This document shows positions 47,272 to 57,583 of a stretch of DNA of 64,000 nt, piece by piece. The stretch is from Hawksworthiomyces lignivorus (Eukaryota; Ascomycota; Sordariomycetes; Ophiostomatales; Ophiostomataceae). A program made the translations under genes and the position numbers. Under the pieces are notes generated by a model. That model ran no database searches and was not told where the DNA came from. It saw only the letters and a list, made by a program, of their open reading frames with translations. Position 1 is the first letter of the stretch. Every line of letters starts with the position of its first letter. The DNA is taken from positions 62,001-126,000 of the forward strand of contig NTMA01000075.1 of the NCBI GenBank assembly GCA_002917075.1, written 5' to 3'.

Positions 47272-48105
47272 TTATAGGCTCTTGCCCATGAACTTCCGCT
47301 TCGTGAAGCTCAGCCACCACTTGCTCGGCTTGCCGTCGCCGCCCTCCACGTATACCCGTGCCAGCAGGCGCTGTGCCAGCTCCTGCCGCACCTGCGACAG
47401 GTACTGCCGGAGGATCTCGGACTCTTGGCGGTCTCGTGGCGGTTCGTACATCTGAGGTAATGGATTAGTATATTCAAGGAGTGCATGAGAGAGTAAGAGA
47501 GCGTGAGAGAGGAGAGAGAGATATATAGTGACAGGCTGCACGGAGAGGGAGTCGGCGCCTACCTGGTTGAGCGGCCATGCCGGGTCGCCGGGGATGGCAA
47601 AGTTGGTGTCGAGGGCCAGGTTGGTGACGTCCTTGGTGGCCTCGCGCACGTTGGCCGTGGGCTTGATCTTGGTGAGGCAGTCGCTCACGAACCAGATGCC
47701 GTACACCAGCAGGCGGTCCGCGGGGCCCTGGATCTCAAAGTTGCGGAAGAACGTGTTGGCCCGGAACAGCGCCAGCACCTCGTCCAGGATGTCATAGCTC
47801 TCGCTGTCCGGGTCCGGAGACTCGCCGGCCGGCAGCGGCGGGTTCGGCGCCGGCAGCGTGTACGCGGGCCCGCGCGTCTTGGTGCGCAGCGGCAGCAGCG
47901 GGAAGTTGCCCACCAGCCGGCCCTGCGCCACCGACGGGTCTTCGTTGAAGATGGAGTTGTATGCCTTTTGTGTGAGAAAGAAAAAAAAGAGAGAGAAAGC
48001 AAAAAATGGTCAGCCGTGTCGTCTCGTCCTCTTGGGGTCTGGCCATGCGAGGCCAGCCGTCGTCGTCTCGTGCGCAGCTCTGCGAGCTTTCGTGCTTACC
48101 GGCAT
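47272..48105 (-). CDS. ARC18: Arp2/3 complex subunit ARPC3 (ARC18, p21)
   Basis: Subunit of the actin-nucleating Arp2/3 complex, needed for cortical actin patches and endocytosis. Three exons: 48105..48100 (only ATG-CCG), 47964..47563, 47451..47272; introns 135 and 111 bp; 195 aa, close to the usual ~180. The product starts MPAYNSIFNEDPSVAQ, then VGNFPLLPLRTKTRGPA, the best-conserved ARPC3 stretch. Also present are YDILDEVLALFRANTFFRNF, EIQGPADRLLVYGIWFVSDC and the C-terminal WWLSFTKRKFMGKSL. The 6-nt first coding exon is supported by a clean GTAAGC donor and by the fit of the resulting N-terminus to the family. Confidence 0.94.
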
Positions 48106-49309
48106 TGTGAGATGATCCCAAAACAGAACGACGCCTCGCTCGAGGTTTTGGTCACTGCAAAAGGGAAATGGAAGCTACTTGGAAGCTCCCAGGGACAGCA
48201 GCGCTTGTTCTCGAAACGCTGTCGTCGTTGTCGTCTCTATCCGTCGCAGACCTGATGCCTCCTTTGCTTCCAATAGCCTGTGATCGCCTATCCTCCTCCC
48301 CCACCACCATCATCTCCACCACCGCTACCACTGCTCTGTACTGCCACCTGCAGCCACAGCCATCGTCCCCTCCAAGACCCACAAATTAGTCGCCTTATTT
48401 CTCAGGCTCCAATTAAATAAATCGCCTTTCTGCTTAAATGGTTGCCTTGCGACTAATGCGACTAAATGGGTGGGATGACTCATCCAATCAGCGGTTAAAT
48501 ATGGCTTAGAGCATATTCGCCTTAAAACCGCCTAAGCCTGCGGCGTAATACGCTCTCCGTACGTGTAATCCATTCATACACAAAGAGAAGGGGCCATCTT
48601 GGGCACCAGAAAATATCACGTGCTCACGCGAAAGTTTCGCTACGTGTAGTCGCTGCTCGCCCCCCGCTCCTTCCTCTTTGTGAATAAAATACACTCACGC
48701 CCCCTTCGTTCCTGCCCATTTCTCCCGTCAGTCCGCGTCTTCCTCTTTTATGCCACATTTTTCGTTTCATCCGCATCGTCGGCCTGAATCGATCTGCTTC
48801 TGTTTTTGAGCTTCATTTCTCTATCTCTTCATTTTGTCCTTCAGATGAGCTTTTGCTCTTCATTTTGCTCTCATTCTATTCCCATTTGGCAGTCTTTTGA
48901 TTGTACCTCTCTCAGTCGGGCAACCTTTCGGTGATCGCCGCCTTTTTGGCGCTTAACCCTTTTGGCGTTCCCGCGTCGCGCACAGAATCAGCAGGCAACA
49001 CAGAAACCCAAAAAGAAATCCTCTGCTTCTTCTTTTGTTTGATTGAGGTCTCTCTTGAAAGTAGCAGTATCTTGTTTCTAATCTTGTCATTTCGGTCAGT
49101 ATTATTCGTTTGTTTTTCCTTCCTCAAAATCTTGGCCGTTTGCTGCTATGCACGGTTGGGTCGCGTCTCTCGCGCACCCGTGACGAGGGGTGTTTCTTCC
49201 CTCTCTTTTAAGGCTTCCTGCTAACACCCCTGTCTGTCGTGTTCAGCCTACACCTTTTCTTCGTGCTAGCCATCATTTTTTGATCGCCTCGCGAGAACAG
49301 GTTGTGAAA
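48106..49309. promoter_or_regulatory. divergent promoter region ARC18 / unknown gene
   Basis: 1.2 kb. A short block near 48.38-48.54 kb repeats the words GACTAA/GCCTTA. The right half is T/C-rich leader-like DNA. No gene seen. Confidence 0.5.
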
Positions 49310-50893
49310 ATGTCCAAGGTTCTCGTAGAGACCGTCGTGGAAAACGACGTCACGCCTCTGGCAACTCCATTGTCGAGTACGCCAACAGATGTTGCGTCGT
49401 CTGCCTCACAGCCACCCCCGGCACCACGCCGGCGGCCGCGAAACCGGCCGACCTGTCCGGAGCCGGGTTCGCTTTATGATATCATGCGTGAGAATTGCGG
49501 ATCATCGCTGTTTGTCTTGCCCATTCTCTGGACCGATGTGCATCCCCGCCTTCTACGCGCCGAGTTTGTGCAGCAAGACCCGGTGCTCTCCCCGGTGCCT
49601 TGTACGCAGAGCAGCAGCAGCCGCTCAAGTCAGCCCCGGCCCACAGAGATTGCCGAAGCCTTGAGCTACGACCTCACTTCGCTGCTGTCAACCGAAGACA
49701 CGCGACCCTTTAGCAAGTCGCGTGCCATCAAGAGCGTGCTCTCGACGCTCTACAACCAGGCATTCTCCCGCCCTAAGAGCGTCGTCGAGCTTGACCTGCA
49801 CTTTGGCGACCGCGTGTTCCGCGGAGCAGTCCGCGTGCCGGTCGTCTGGAAGGGCTTCGATGTCGCCGTAGCAGACGCCGCCGCGTCCTTTGATTCTGCC
49901 GCGACGCGCCCCCTGTCGTCCTTTGGCTCGTTCGCACCCCGCGTCCCAAACGGCGCGCGGGAGACCAACGACTTCAGCACGCCGTCGAGCGGCAGCAGCA
50001 GCCAGACCTTTTCCGACGGGCCTGTCGTGGCCTACGTCAACCGGTCACACCTGTCCATGATTCGCCAGAACCTATTCCGCATTGTTCCGGGCCCTGAAGG
50101 CGGCGACATGAAAAACACCCCAGTATCGCGCCTGCAGTCCCTGCGCTCCAAGCAGCTGATGCCGTCTGAGCCTGACCGCGACGCCTACATGGTAGGCGTG
50201 TTCCTTGCCATGGCCCAGGCGCACTTCTACAACCAATCGTCGCGCTTCTCGTCCCAGACCAGCATGAGCACCTTCTGGTGGAACAATCGCCATCGCGGCG
50301 ACCGCACCGCCATCATACCCGACTTTCACGACATCAAGCTGCGCATCATCACCCACGACGATGACGCAAACGACTTCATCGTATACACGGCTGTTGTGAC
50401 GGCTTCCTTCTTGCAGCGGTTTGCAGAGCCGACCAAGGCTGCCGCCGCGCTGCAGCGGCCCGCCGAAAACGGCATGCAGATTGAGTATACGCGGGTGCCG
50501 GTCTGGCCCATTCTCGGCCTCAAGGAGCGCCTTGGCAAAGCCTTGGGCCCCGACATTGTCGGCGACCTGCAAGACGAAATTCACCTCTTCGCCGAGGACG
50601 TGGCGACCGACGCCTCACAAGAGCCAGAGCCGTGGGAGGCCAGAGACGACCGCTCCACGCGGCTTGGCAGCCTCAAGCGGAAGCGTGTCGAACGACAGGC
50701 GTTTACAGAAGTGTTGACTGCAGCGCTTGAATCAGACACCAGCGCCGGCGCAGGCACCAGCAGGACCAGCAGGACCAGCGGCAACGGCGCTTCTTCTGCG
50801 CCGGCGAGCTCATCATCTTCGTCGTCTTCTCTCTCCCCACGCGGGAAGCGGAGACGCACGCGATCTTTATCGTCCTCGCTCGCCGTGTGCTAG
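49310..50893 (+). CDS. uncharacterised fungal protein, 527 aa
   Basis: Single exon with an ATG in good context (GAAAATGTCC). Codon composition is like its neighbours. The N-terminus is Pro/Arg-rich (PPPAPRRRPRNRPTC). A folded-looking core follows (LYDIMRENCGSSLFVLPILW, later SAVELDLHFGDRVFRGAVRV-like strands and YMVGVFLAMAQAHFYNQ). Further on are IKLRIITHDDDANDFIVYTA and TASFLQRFAEP, then a basic Ser-rich C-terminus (LKRKRVERQAF, then SSSSSSLSPRGKRRRTRS) that could be a nuclear signal. No enzyme motif, membrane span or signal peptide is evident. I do not recognise the family. Nuclear location is inference from the basic tail. Confidence 0.8.
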   Translation: MSKVLVETVVENDVTPLATPLSSTPTDVASSASQPPPAPRRRPRNRPTCPEPGSLYDIMRENCGSSLFVLPILWTDVHPRLLRAEFVQQDPVLSPVPCTQSSSSRSSQPRPTEIAEALSYDLTSLLSTEDTRPFSKSRAIKSVLSTLYNQAFSRPKSVVELDLHFGDRVFRGAVRVPVVWKGFDVAVADAAASFDSAATRPLSSFGSFAPRVPNGARETNDFSTPSSGSSSQTFSDGPVVAYVNRSHLSMIRQNLFRIVPGPEGGDMKNTPVSRLQSLRSKQLMPSEPDRDAYMVGVFLAMAQAHFYNQSSRFSSQTSMSTFWWNNRHRGDRTAIIPDFHDIKLRIITHDDDANDFIVYTAVVTASFLQRFAEPTKAAAALQRPAENGMQIEYTRVPVWPILGLKERLGKALGPDIVGDLQDEIHLFAEDVATDASQEPEPWEARDDRSTRLGSLKRKRVERQAFTEVLTAALESDTSAGAGTSRTSRTSGNGASSAPASSSSSSSSLSPRGKRRRTRSLSSSLAVC

Positions 50894-53800
50894 AATTTGC
50901 CCTCTTTATGATGAAATGATTCGTCTTCACGAAACCACGGCTTGGTGTCCTACCGGTGTCCACGGCGTTATCTAGGCTGCTTTCTTTCTCTTGCTTTTTT
51001 TCTTTTTTCTCGGTTGAAGCATAGGTTGGCAAGTGGTACAAGGGGCATGGGAATTTCGGAAATGAGAGATGCATCTGTCTGCGGCGCACGCCTTGGAAAG
51101 GCGGTAGCATGAATGGAGCACACAGCGGGTTGTTTGGGGACAAGCATCATATGGCCTTTGGCGGGAGGCCCGCATCAAATGATCAACGGCATTTACAGAG
51201 TCGTCTACGGAGCATGACGTGCCACCTACATAATGGGGAAAAGCTGAAGATCGAACTAGAATGTATTACTACGCAGTACATCGTGCTTACAGGTGGAAAC
51301 GGAGCATGGGATTTGCTATAGGGTCGGACTCAAGGATAGGATCTCGTTTAGGGTTTGTTTTTTACATGTCGGTAAAATATATATCAAAAATTTGACATCA
51401 TCTTCCCTAAGCTACAGCACGCGAGCCAGATCTATGCAGAATAGAATTTGTGTCCTAGTTCGGCAAGATCAAGTGACGAGACATTGAACGAGGAGTTGGA
51501 AGGCTATCGATGAAGAACCTCTTCCGAGGTCTGTTTAGCTTCCCTCCCTTTTGCTGCAAGGCTGAATAAGTTTATCAGACGACTAACCAAGAGAGTGGGA
51601 GACGGTCGGAAGCTTCCGAGAGCGTAAATATTGGATTCTGAAAGAGCATTTGTTTGTGGCGAAAGATGTGGGATGCATTTGGCTGTGAGGGGTTGAAGTT
51701 CGCACAATATGTCTACAGAGTACTTTGTGTATTGGATGCGGCGCCGCATCGTTCTATGGCGTCGAGGCGTCCTCTCAGCGCCAATCTTCAGCGCCCAGGC
51801 TGGTCTAGAATCAGCAGATACGGCGCGCCAGACCACCTGCGCGCATTTTTCTTGGACACCTGCTTTTTCAGCTTCGTCCCAAAAGGGGCAAGACAGCAGC
51901 CAGGGAAGCAAGGGGCGCGGGAGAGCGAATCTTGATGAAGCATTTTCTTCGGTGGCTTGCTGGTAGCACGTACGACTACGTAGCATGTACTCGTACATAG
52001 TCGGACATTTTCGTCCCAAGACTAGCCCCAAAGAACCCCAAGCCTGGGACGCGGCTGCTATCTTGTTTCCGTATTGAAAGTGTTTAAACGCCACAGTTGA
52101 GGCTCTGTAATGGTGGAATGCTCCCGTCAAATGGCTCTCTGCAGAAATCAGATGGATAAGCCGCGGGATGTGAGCTTGGAAAGGCACAATTTTTTTTTCT
52201 CACGAGGATCCTGGCATTCCAGAACGGGTGCAATTTCTGAAAACGACTGAAATTCTTCAATGCCTGCCTGCCACGTGCCACCTTTCCATGCCATATTCCG
52301 GCGTACGACGTACGCCATGCAACACGATAATACGCAGTCAAAGGCTTAGATTTGCTTCTTGTTAGCACTACGATTTTAAGGGATGGCACCGTTGCAAAAT
52401 AGGGCGGTTGAACTCGAGGACAAAGAAACTCGTCGCAAAAGAAGAGCCGGATAGATTCAGTAGATAGCTTTGCCTTGTGAAATCGGGGTTTCTTTTTTTT
52501 GGCGCTCCACGGCCAGCGCAAACACTCTAATAAACGTGGGGACCGTTTTCTGTCCAATAAAAGCGGCGACAGAGAGCTTCGCCAAGGGATCTGCTCGTCC
52601 AAAACGGTGGAGCTTTTAGGCGTCCACTGCGATATTTGGCGCGGATAAGGCGAATAATGAAAGAGGCAAAAAGGGAGGGAAGAGCAATAAAACAAGAAAA
52701 AAATCCTTGGACTTACAAAACAAGCCAAGTAAACAATCCTCCAAACAAACCGCGCAAAGGCAATAAAAAGAAATCCTCAACTTGTAAGTCAGAACAGAAC
52801 CTTGACCAGAAGACTAATCTGGAGAGTCGGTCAGTAGTGGAAAGTGAGAAAAGCCACAAAAAAGGAGAAGCAAATAGTAGAGAGCAAAATAGATGCCGTG
52901 GGCACACATTTTGGGCTACCATACTGGGGTGGCTATGTGCAGCAGCTTCAAGGTCGTCTACGGAGTACCTCGCCGTCCGGTCTGCAGTAGTACGTCGTAC
53001 ATAGGGACGGTGAGGCTGAAAGCCAAGATTAGTGGGTATGTCTGTAGATAATAAACTGGAGACGAGAGGGCAGTGACAAAGGGAAAAATGGAAAAGAGGG
53101 AGAAAACACAGCAAACAATACGAGCATTCCGCACTGCGTATCCGTACCGAACGAAAACAGGTCGAGAAGGAGAACGCCTCGCCTAGGCCCACCGCAGCAA
53201 AATGTGCCCAAAACAAAACTAGTGCAGCCAAGTCGGGGTCCACTCAGCTTTCACCTGACTGGTGCGAGCGGAATTGATTGTCAGTGGGCAGCGAGGGCAG
53301 AAGCGAAGAAAACGAAATTGCTTTGAGATGAGGCGGCTGACTCTTTTTTTTTTTCTGCCGGGTCATCTCTCCTCTCCGCCTCTCTTCAAGCTTCAACTGT
53401 GGGACATTAGTGCAGTAGCTAGGCTAGGCGCCGTTAGGAGAGATGGGATTAAAAAAAGGGATTTCTGCTAATAGAAACTAAAAGGGGGAAGAAAGAAAGG
53501 TGACTCCGCAAGAACTCTGTTTAGACTGCACACGTTCTTCGCAGGGAGACAATGAAGGGTCGAGGACGAACGAAAATCCAAATCCAGCTGTTTGTGCTTC
53601 TCACAGCATACGATCCAGCTTAGCGGAGGCGGCGAGAAAAATCGAGCCGTTTCGTCTTGTTGCACATACATAGAAACAGCCGCGTGTGAAGAATACGGAG
53701 GACGAGATGCGGCTGCAACTAATATATACGAGGCATATTATTGAGACGCAAAACGGAGGCTCGTTTTGGCTTTATTGTTTACAAAGACATCTACCCCAGC

Positions 53801-55078
53801 CCCCGGTCACTCTCAACCACGTTGCCGTGTAAATCCAGTTTTTGTTCATCTTTACCAAGTCGCCTGTGGCTGTTCGGCACACCAACTCATAGACTAATGC
53901 ACAGTCTAAATCAGTGGGGACCCCTACGAGGTTAGAGCATTATGTGAAATAGCCCTATCTCTTTGGTCTTCGGCAGGCCAGGACCCCTATTGCTTTGCGG
54001 TCGAGGAGCAAGCTCTGAAAGAAAAGAAAACGAGAGAGAGAGACAGGCATTCAGACCCTAACTGATCATAACCGGCCCTAACTGACGATAGTGAAGCTAT
54101 GCATGAGTAAGGGTGCCTCCCAGTGTCAGAGTGCTGCCTGCCGGCGGCGGACTCGTGTCTCCGAGCTCCGTCCAAGGTATGGTCTTGTCTGGTTTGCGAT
54201 GTTGGGCGTGCCTGTTGTTTGTTTCGATGCGCCAACCCGCGAAAGTTCAGCTTCTCGGTCCAGCACGCTGCTTATTGGCCATTTGTTTGTTCTGGCTCCT
54301 CTCCCCTGCCAGAAGCGCCACAACAGATACCACCCTCTCGTGCCTTGTGAAGTACGGGGTACTCCGTCTGATAGTTCGGGTTCGGTTTGCTCCTCTAATA
54401 TTCTCCGTCTCATACATGTAGAAGAAGGCGGAAACGGAGTATCGAAACGGATTCTTAAAGAAAAAAGAACCATCTCGATGCGCCTAGCCGACTGCACTAG
54501 CCCGCTGCAGGATGCAAGTTAAGAATAAAATTGAACAATAACCTTTTTTCCTTTTTCTTGTTCTACACACGTACGTCCCTGAACGCGACTAGTCGCAATA
54601 GTATCGAGACGGAGCCACACTCATCCCATGCCATTTGTCAATGAAAGCCATGGCCGGGGGTCGGAAGTTGCGGTTTTTCGTGGACCCAGCGGGCAGACAT
54701 GTGTAGACTGTAGTGTGTGTGTGTGTGTGCTCGTAGAACAGCTCACAGCCCTCGTACATACGCTACGAGGAGCTGAGTCCATGCTGCTGCTAGCCCTGCT
54801 GCGGGAAGACGAAATCGCAATAAAACGATTTCGATTCCTCTTCACCCCTTTCGTTTCTTTTTTACTCCCGACTTGTAAACCCAATCTTCTTGACGACTTC
54901 TTTTGTCTCGTCTTTCAGAGCCGGCACTACTGGTTGTGAGAAGCCTTGGCATCGGATCGGATCAGCTCAACGAGCCTCTTCCTTGTAATAGCCCACGCTT
55001 ACTTTTTCTGAGAGCTCTTCTTTCGTCTGAGCTCTTTGTTCTGCTGGTGTTTCTGTCGACCTCTTCCAGCTACGCGTC
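50894..55078. other. intergenic, 4.2 kb, no supported gene
   Basis: A minus-strand open stretch of about 220 codons at 52187..51504 lacks an ATG at its start, has no domain-like features and is treated as chance. One perfect TACGGAGTA lies at 52959. A TG-dinucleotide run lies near 54713. The last 200 bases are the T/C-rich leader of the next gene. Confidence 0.5.
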
Positions 55079-56601
55079 ATGGCATTGGCTCTTTTCACCG
55101 CCGCTGTCCTCTTCGGCGCGGCTGCCGATGCCGTCCGCCTCAGGCAGCCCCGGGCTACCCTGCTCCCTGAGATCCCCTCCGATGCTATGACTCCTGTGCC
55201 TACCTCTGGGCCGGATGTCAGAGAGCTGCTGCGCCGCGCCAGCTCGGAGACGACCGCCTACATCGCCAAAGACAACACCTGCGGTTTCTTGTCCGGCTTT
55301 GAGGGTAAGAGCCACAGCTCCAGACTCTTTTCTAATAATCCTGTCCTGTTAGCCTTTGCTAATGTAAAGCAGATAGCGCATATACGTGCAACAATGTCGA
55401 CGCTCTGTGCGCCGTTCTCACTTTCACCAGCTCTGGCTACATTGGCTGCTGTGACAGCACGACCTGTGGCGGCTTCCACCAAGCGTGCATTGACAGCGAG
55501 CAGTACTTTTCAAGTACTCTGTGCAACAACGCTTGCCAGTCTGATACCTTTATTCTGAAATGGTAAAGAGCAGCTCCCCCGACCATACTGTCATTTTGTC
55601 TTGTTTTCTTCTCCTGCGCTAACACCCGCTGTAGTACTTTGCCAAACGCCCCTTACTGCAACTCTGTCAGCATCAACGGCGGCACCTCGCTCCGGGTCTA
55701 CGGCTTCTACTGCAACGACGAGGCCATCTCCACCATGCAGCCTCTTTCGACGACCTACAACGGTGAGACCGACGGCCGCTCGTTCTCGCCGCTGGCGCTG
55801 AGCGACGACTCAACGGCCCCCGGCGGCACGGCCAACTTTGGCGGTGGCGGCGGCACCACCACCACCACGCCGCCACACGGCGGTGGCAGCACCACCGTGC
55901 CGGGCCCCAGCACCACCACCACCCCCTCGCCAGGCCCGACGTCGACGACCCCCTCGTCCAAGACCAACGTGGGCGCCATCGCCGGCGGCACCGTCGGCGG
56001 CGTCGCCGCCGTCGGCATCCTCGGCCTGCTGGGTTTCTTCCTGTTCCGCCAGCAGCGCAAGAAGGTCCAGACCCAGGGCGCCGTGCCGCCGCCCCCCGTC
56101 GGCGCGCAGCAGCCGGCCCCTGGCGCGCCGGGCGGTCCTGATGCCGCTGGCGCCGCCATGGCCCAGGTCGGCACGCCCCCGCCTGCCGCCTACTACCCCG
56201 ACCCGACCAAGACGCCCGAGTACGTGGCACAGCAGCAGCAGCAGCAGCCCGTGTCGCCCTCGGCCTACGGCGGCAGCCCGCAGCTGAACCAGCAGCCCTA
56301 CTACCAGGGCCAGCCGCAGCAGCCCTACCCGCAGCAGCAGTACTACGCGGCCGCGGCCGCGGCCGCGCCCGACCGCGGCGAGTCCGCCAGCCCGCTGGGC
56401 GCCCAGGACTACAGCCGCATGAGCGCCGTCAGCGCCATCAGCCCCCAGTCCACCGGCACCACCGCCACCACCGGCGTCGTCAACCCCGGCGGCGTCCCGC
56501 CCCAGGTCCCCGCCACCATCCACGAGGCCGGCGGCAACGCCGTCGGGCCCGGCCAGGACTTCAACGCCAACCACCACGGCGAGATGCACGAGCTCGCCTA
56601 A
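55079..56601 (+). CDS. secreted Cys-rich ectodomain, single-pass membrane protein (surface sensor-like)
   Basis: Three exons: 55079..55304, 55373..55562, 55635..56601; introns 68 and 72 bp; 460 aa. A signal peptide (MALALFTAAVLFGAAADA) leads to an ectodomain with about ten Cys in CGFLSG, YTCNNVDALCAV, GYIGCCDSTTCGGFHQAC and LCNNAC, then FILKCTLPNAPYC and YGFYCND. A Gly/Thr/Pro-rich stalk follows. One membrane helix (VGAIAGGTVGGVAAVGILGL, then LGFFLF; about 295-320) is followed by RQQRKK on the cytosolic side and a long Pro/Gln/Tyr-rich tail (QQQQQPVSPSAYGG, QPYYQGQPQQPYPQQQ). This layout is common in fungal Mid2/WSC-like wall or adhesion sensors; the role is inferred from architecture only. 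Confidence 0.82.
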
Positions 56602-57583
56602 GGCTGGGCGGCGCGTGCGCGCGGTTCTCAAGCCTGAAATGGGACATAATTCAAATATATAAAAAAAAACCATCTATATATATAGCGCCAAGCATTTCGG
56701 TTGAAAAATATAAAAGAGGCAAATGCAAAGATAACGAGGGTTTCGGTTTATATATCTAATTCACACATTCTCTTTTTTAAACCATTTTCTCGTTATCTTT
56801 TTCTCTTGTCTCGACTTCTTTCTTTCGGCCCCCAATCTCACTTCTCTCCAGCCTTACTCCTATACCTTCTCTCTTCTGCGTGCGTGTGTGTACATGAATG
56901 TAGGCGCGAGCTTGTCTTTTTTTTTTTCTTCATTTTCTTGGATGAGGTTTTCAGCGGGTTGATCAGCTTTTCTTTTCATGATTTTTTGGACCTATAAACA
57001 TCAAAGGGGGTATCGGGGGATAATGTAATTCCTTGCATATGAATACTTTCTCTATTTATTTCCCTATAGCATATCTTTATTGCTTCAGGTTTTTTTTAAA
57101 GCTATCTTAAATATAATTCTTTTTTCTGATAAACGACTTGTTCCTAAACACGACCCATATGTTTGCCATCGGAGCCCCGGTTCATGTACCCCAATCTCTA
57201 TATCTATTTTATTTTCCTTTCCAACATTTTACCATACTGCTTGCTAATATTGCCGGCATCCTCTGGGAAGAAGGGCGCAAGAGGAGAGGGGCCCGGGAGC
57301 TGCGCTATAGGAATTGGCTGTTGCGTTTACCCGGGAACCAGCCCAAGGTCCAGCGGGTTGGACTTTTCATGTTCAGAGGCGAGCAACTGGATGGACAAGG
57401 GACAGGGTTCAAATGCATTGGTTCCAGCAATGGCGGGCCTTGGATGTGGCCGTAGTCAGAGATATCTTGGTCGTTGGTGGCTTTCGTCTTCATCCATCGC
57501 CGTCGCCGCTGCGCAGCAACAACAGCAGAACCAATTGGCCCCAGAGACAGCCCTCTCTCTTTTGACGAGGTACTGCTGCTAAG
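56602..57583. other. intergenic, 1.0 kb
   Basis: Tandem spacer, T-rich, no coding signal. It probably holds the 3' UTR of the surface protein and the promoter of the sedolisin gene. Confidence 0.55.

Noticed and set aside
51504..52187. Minus-strand open stretch of about 227 codons
   Set aside because: It begins at a GTG rather than ATG, has ordinary intergenic composition and no recognisable motif or splice partner.
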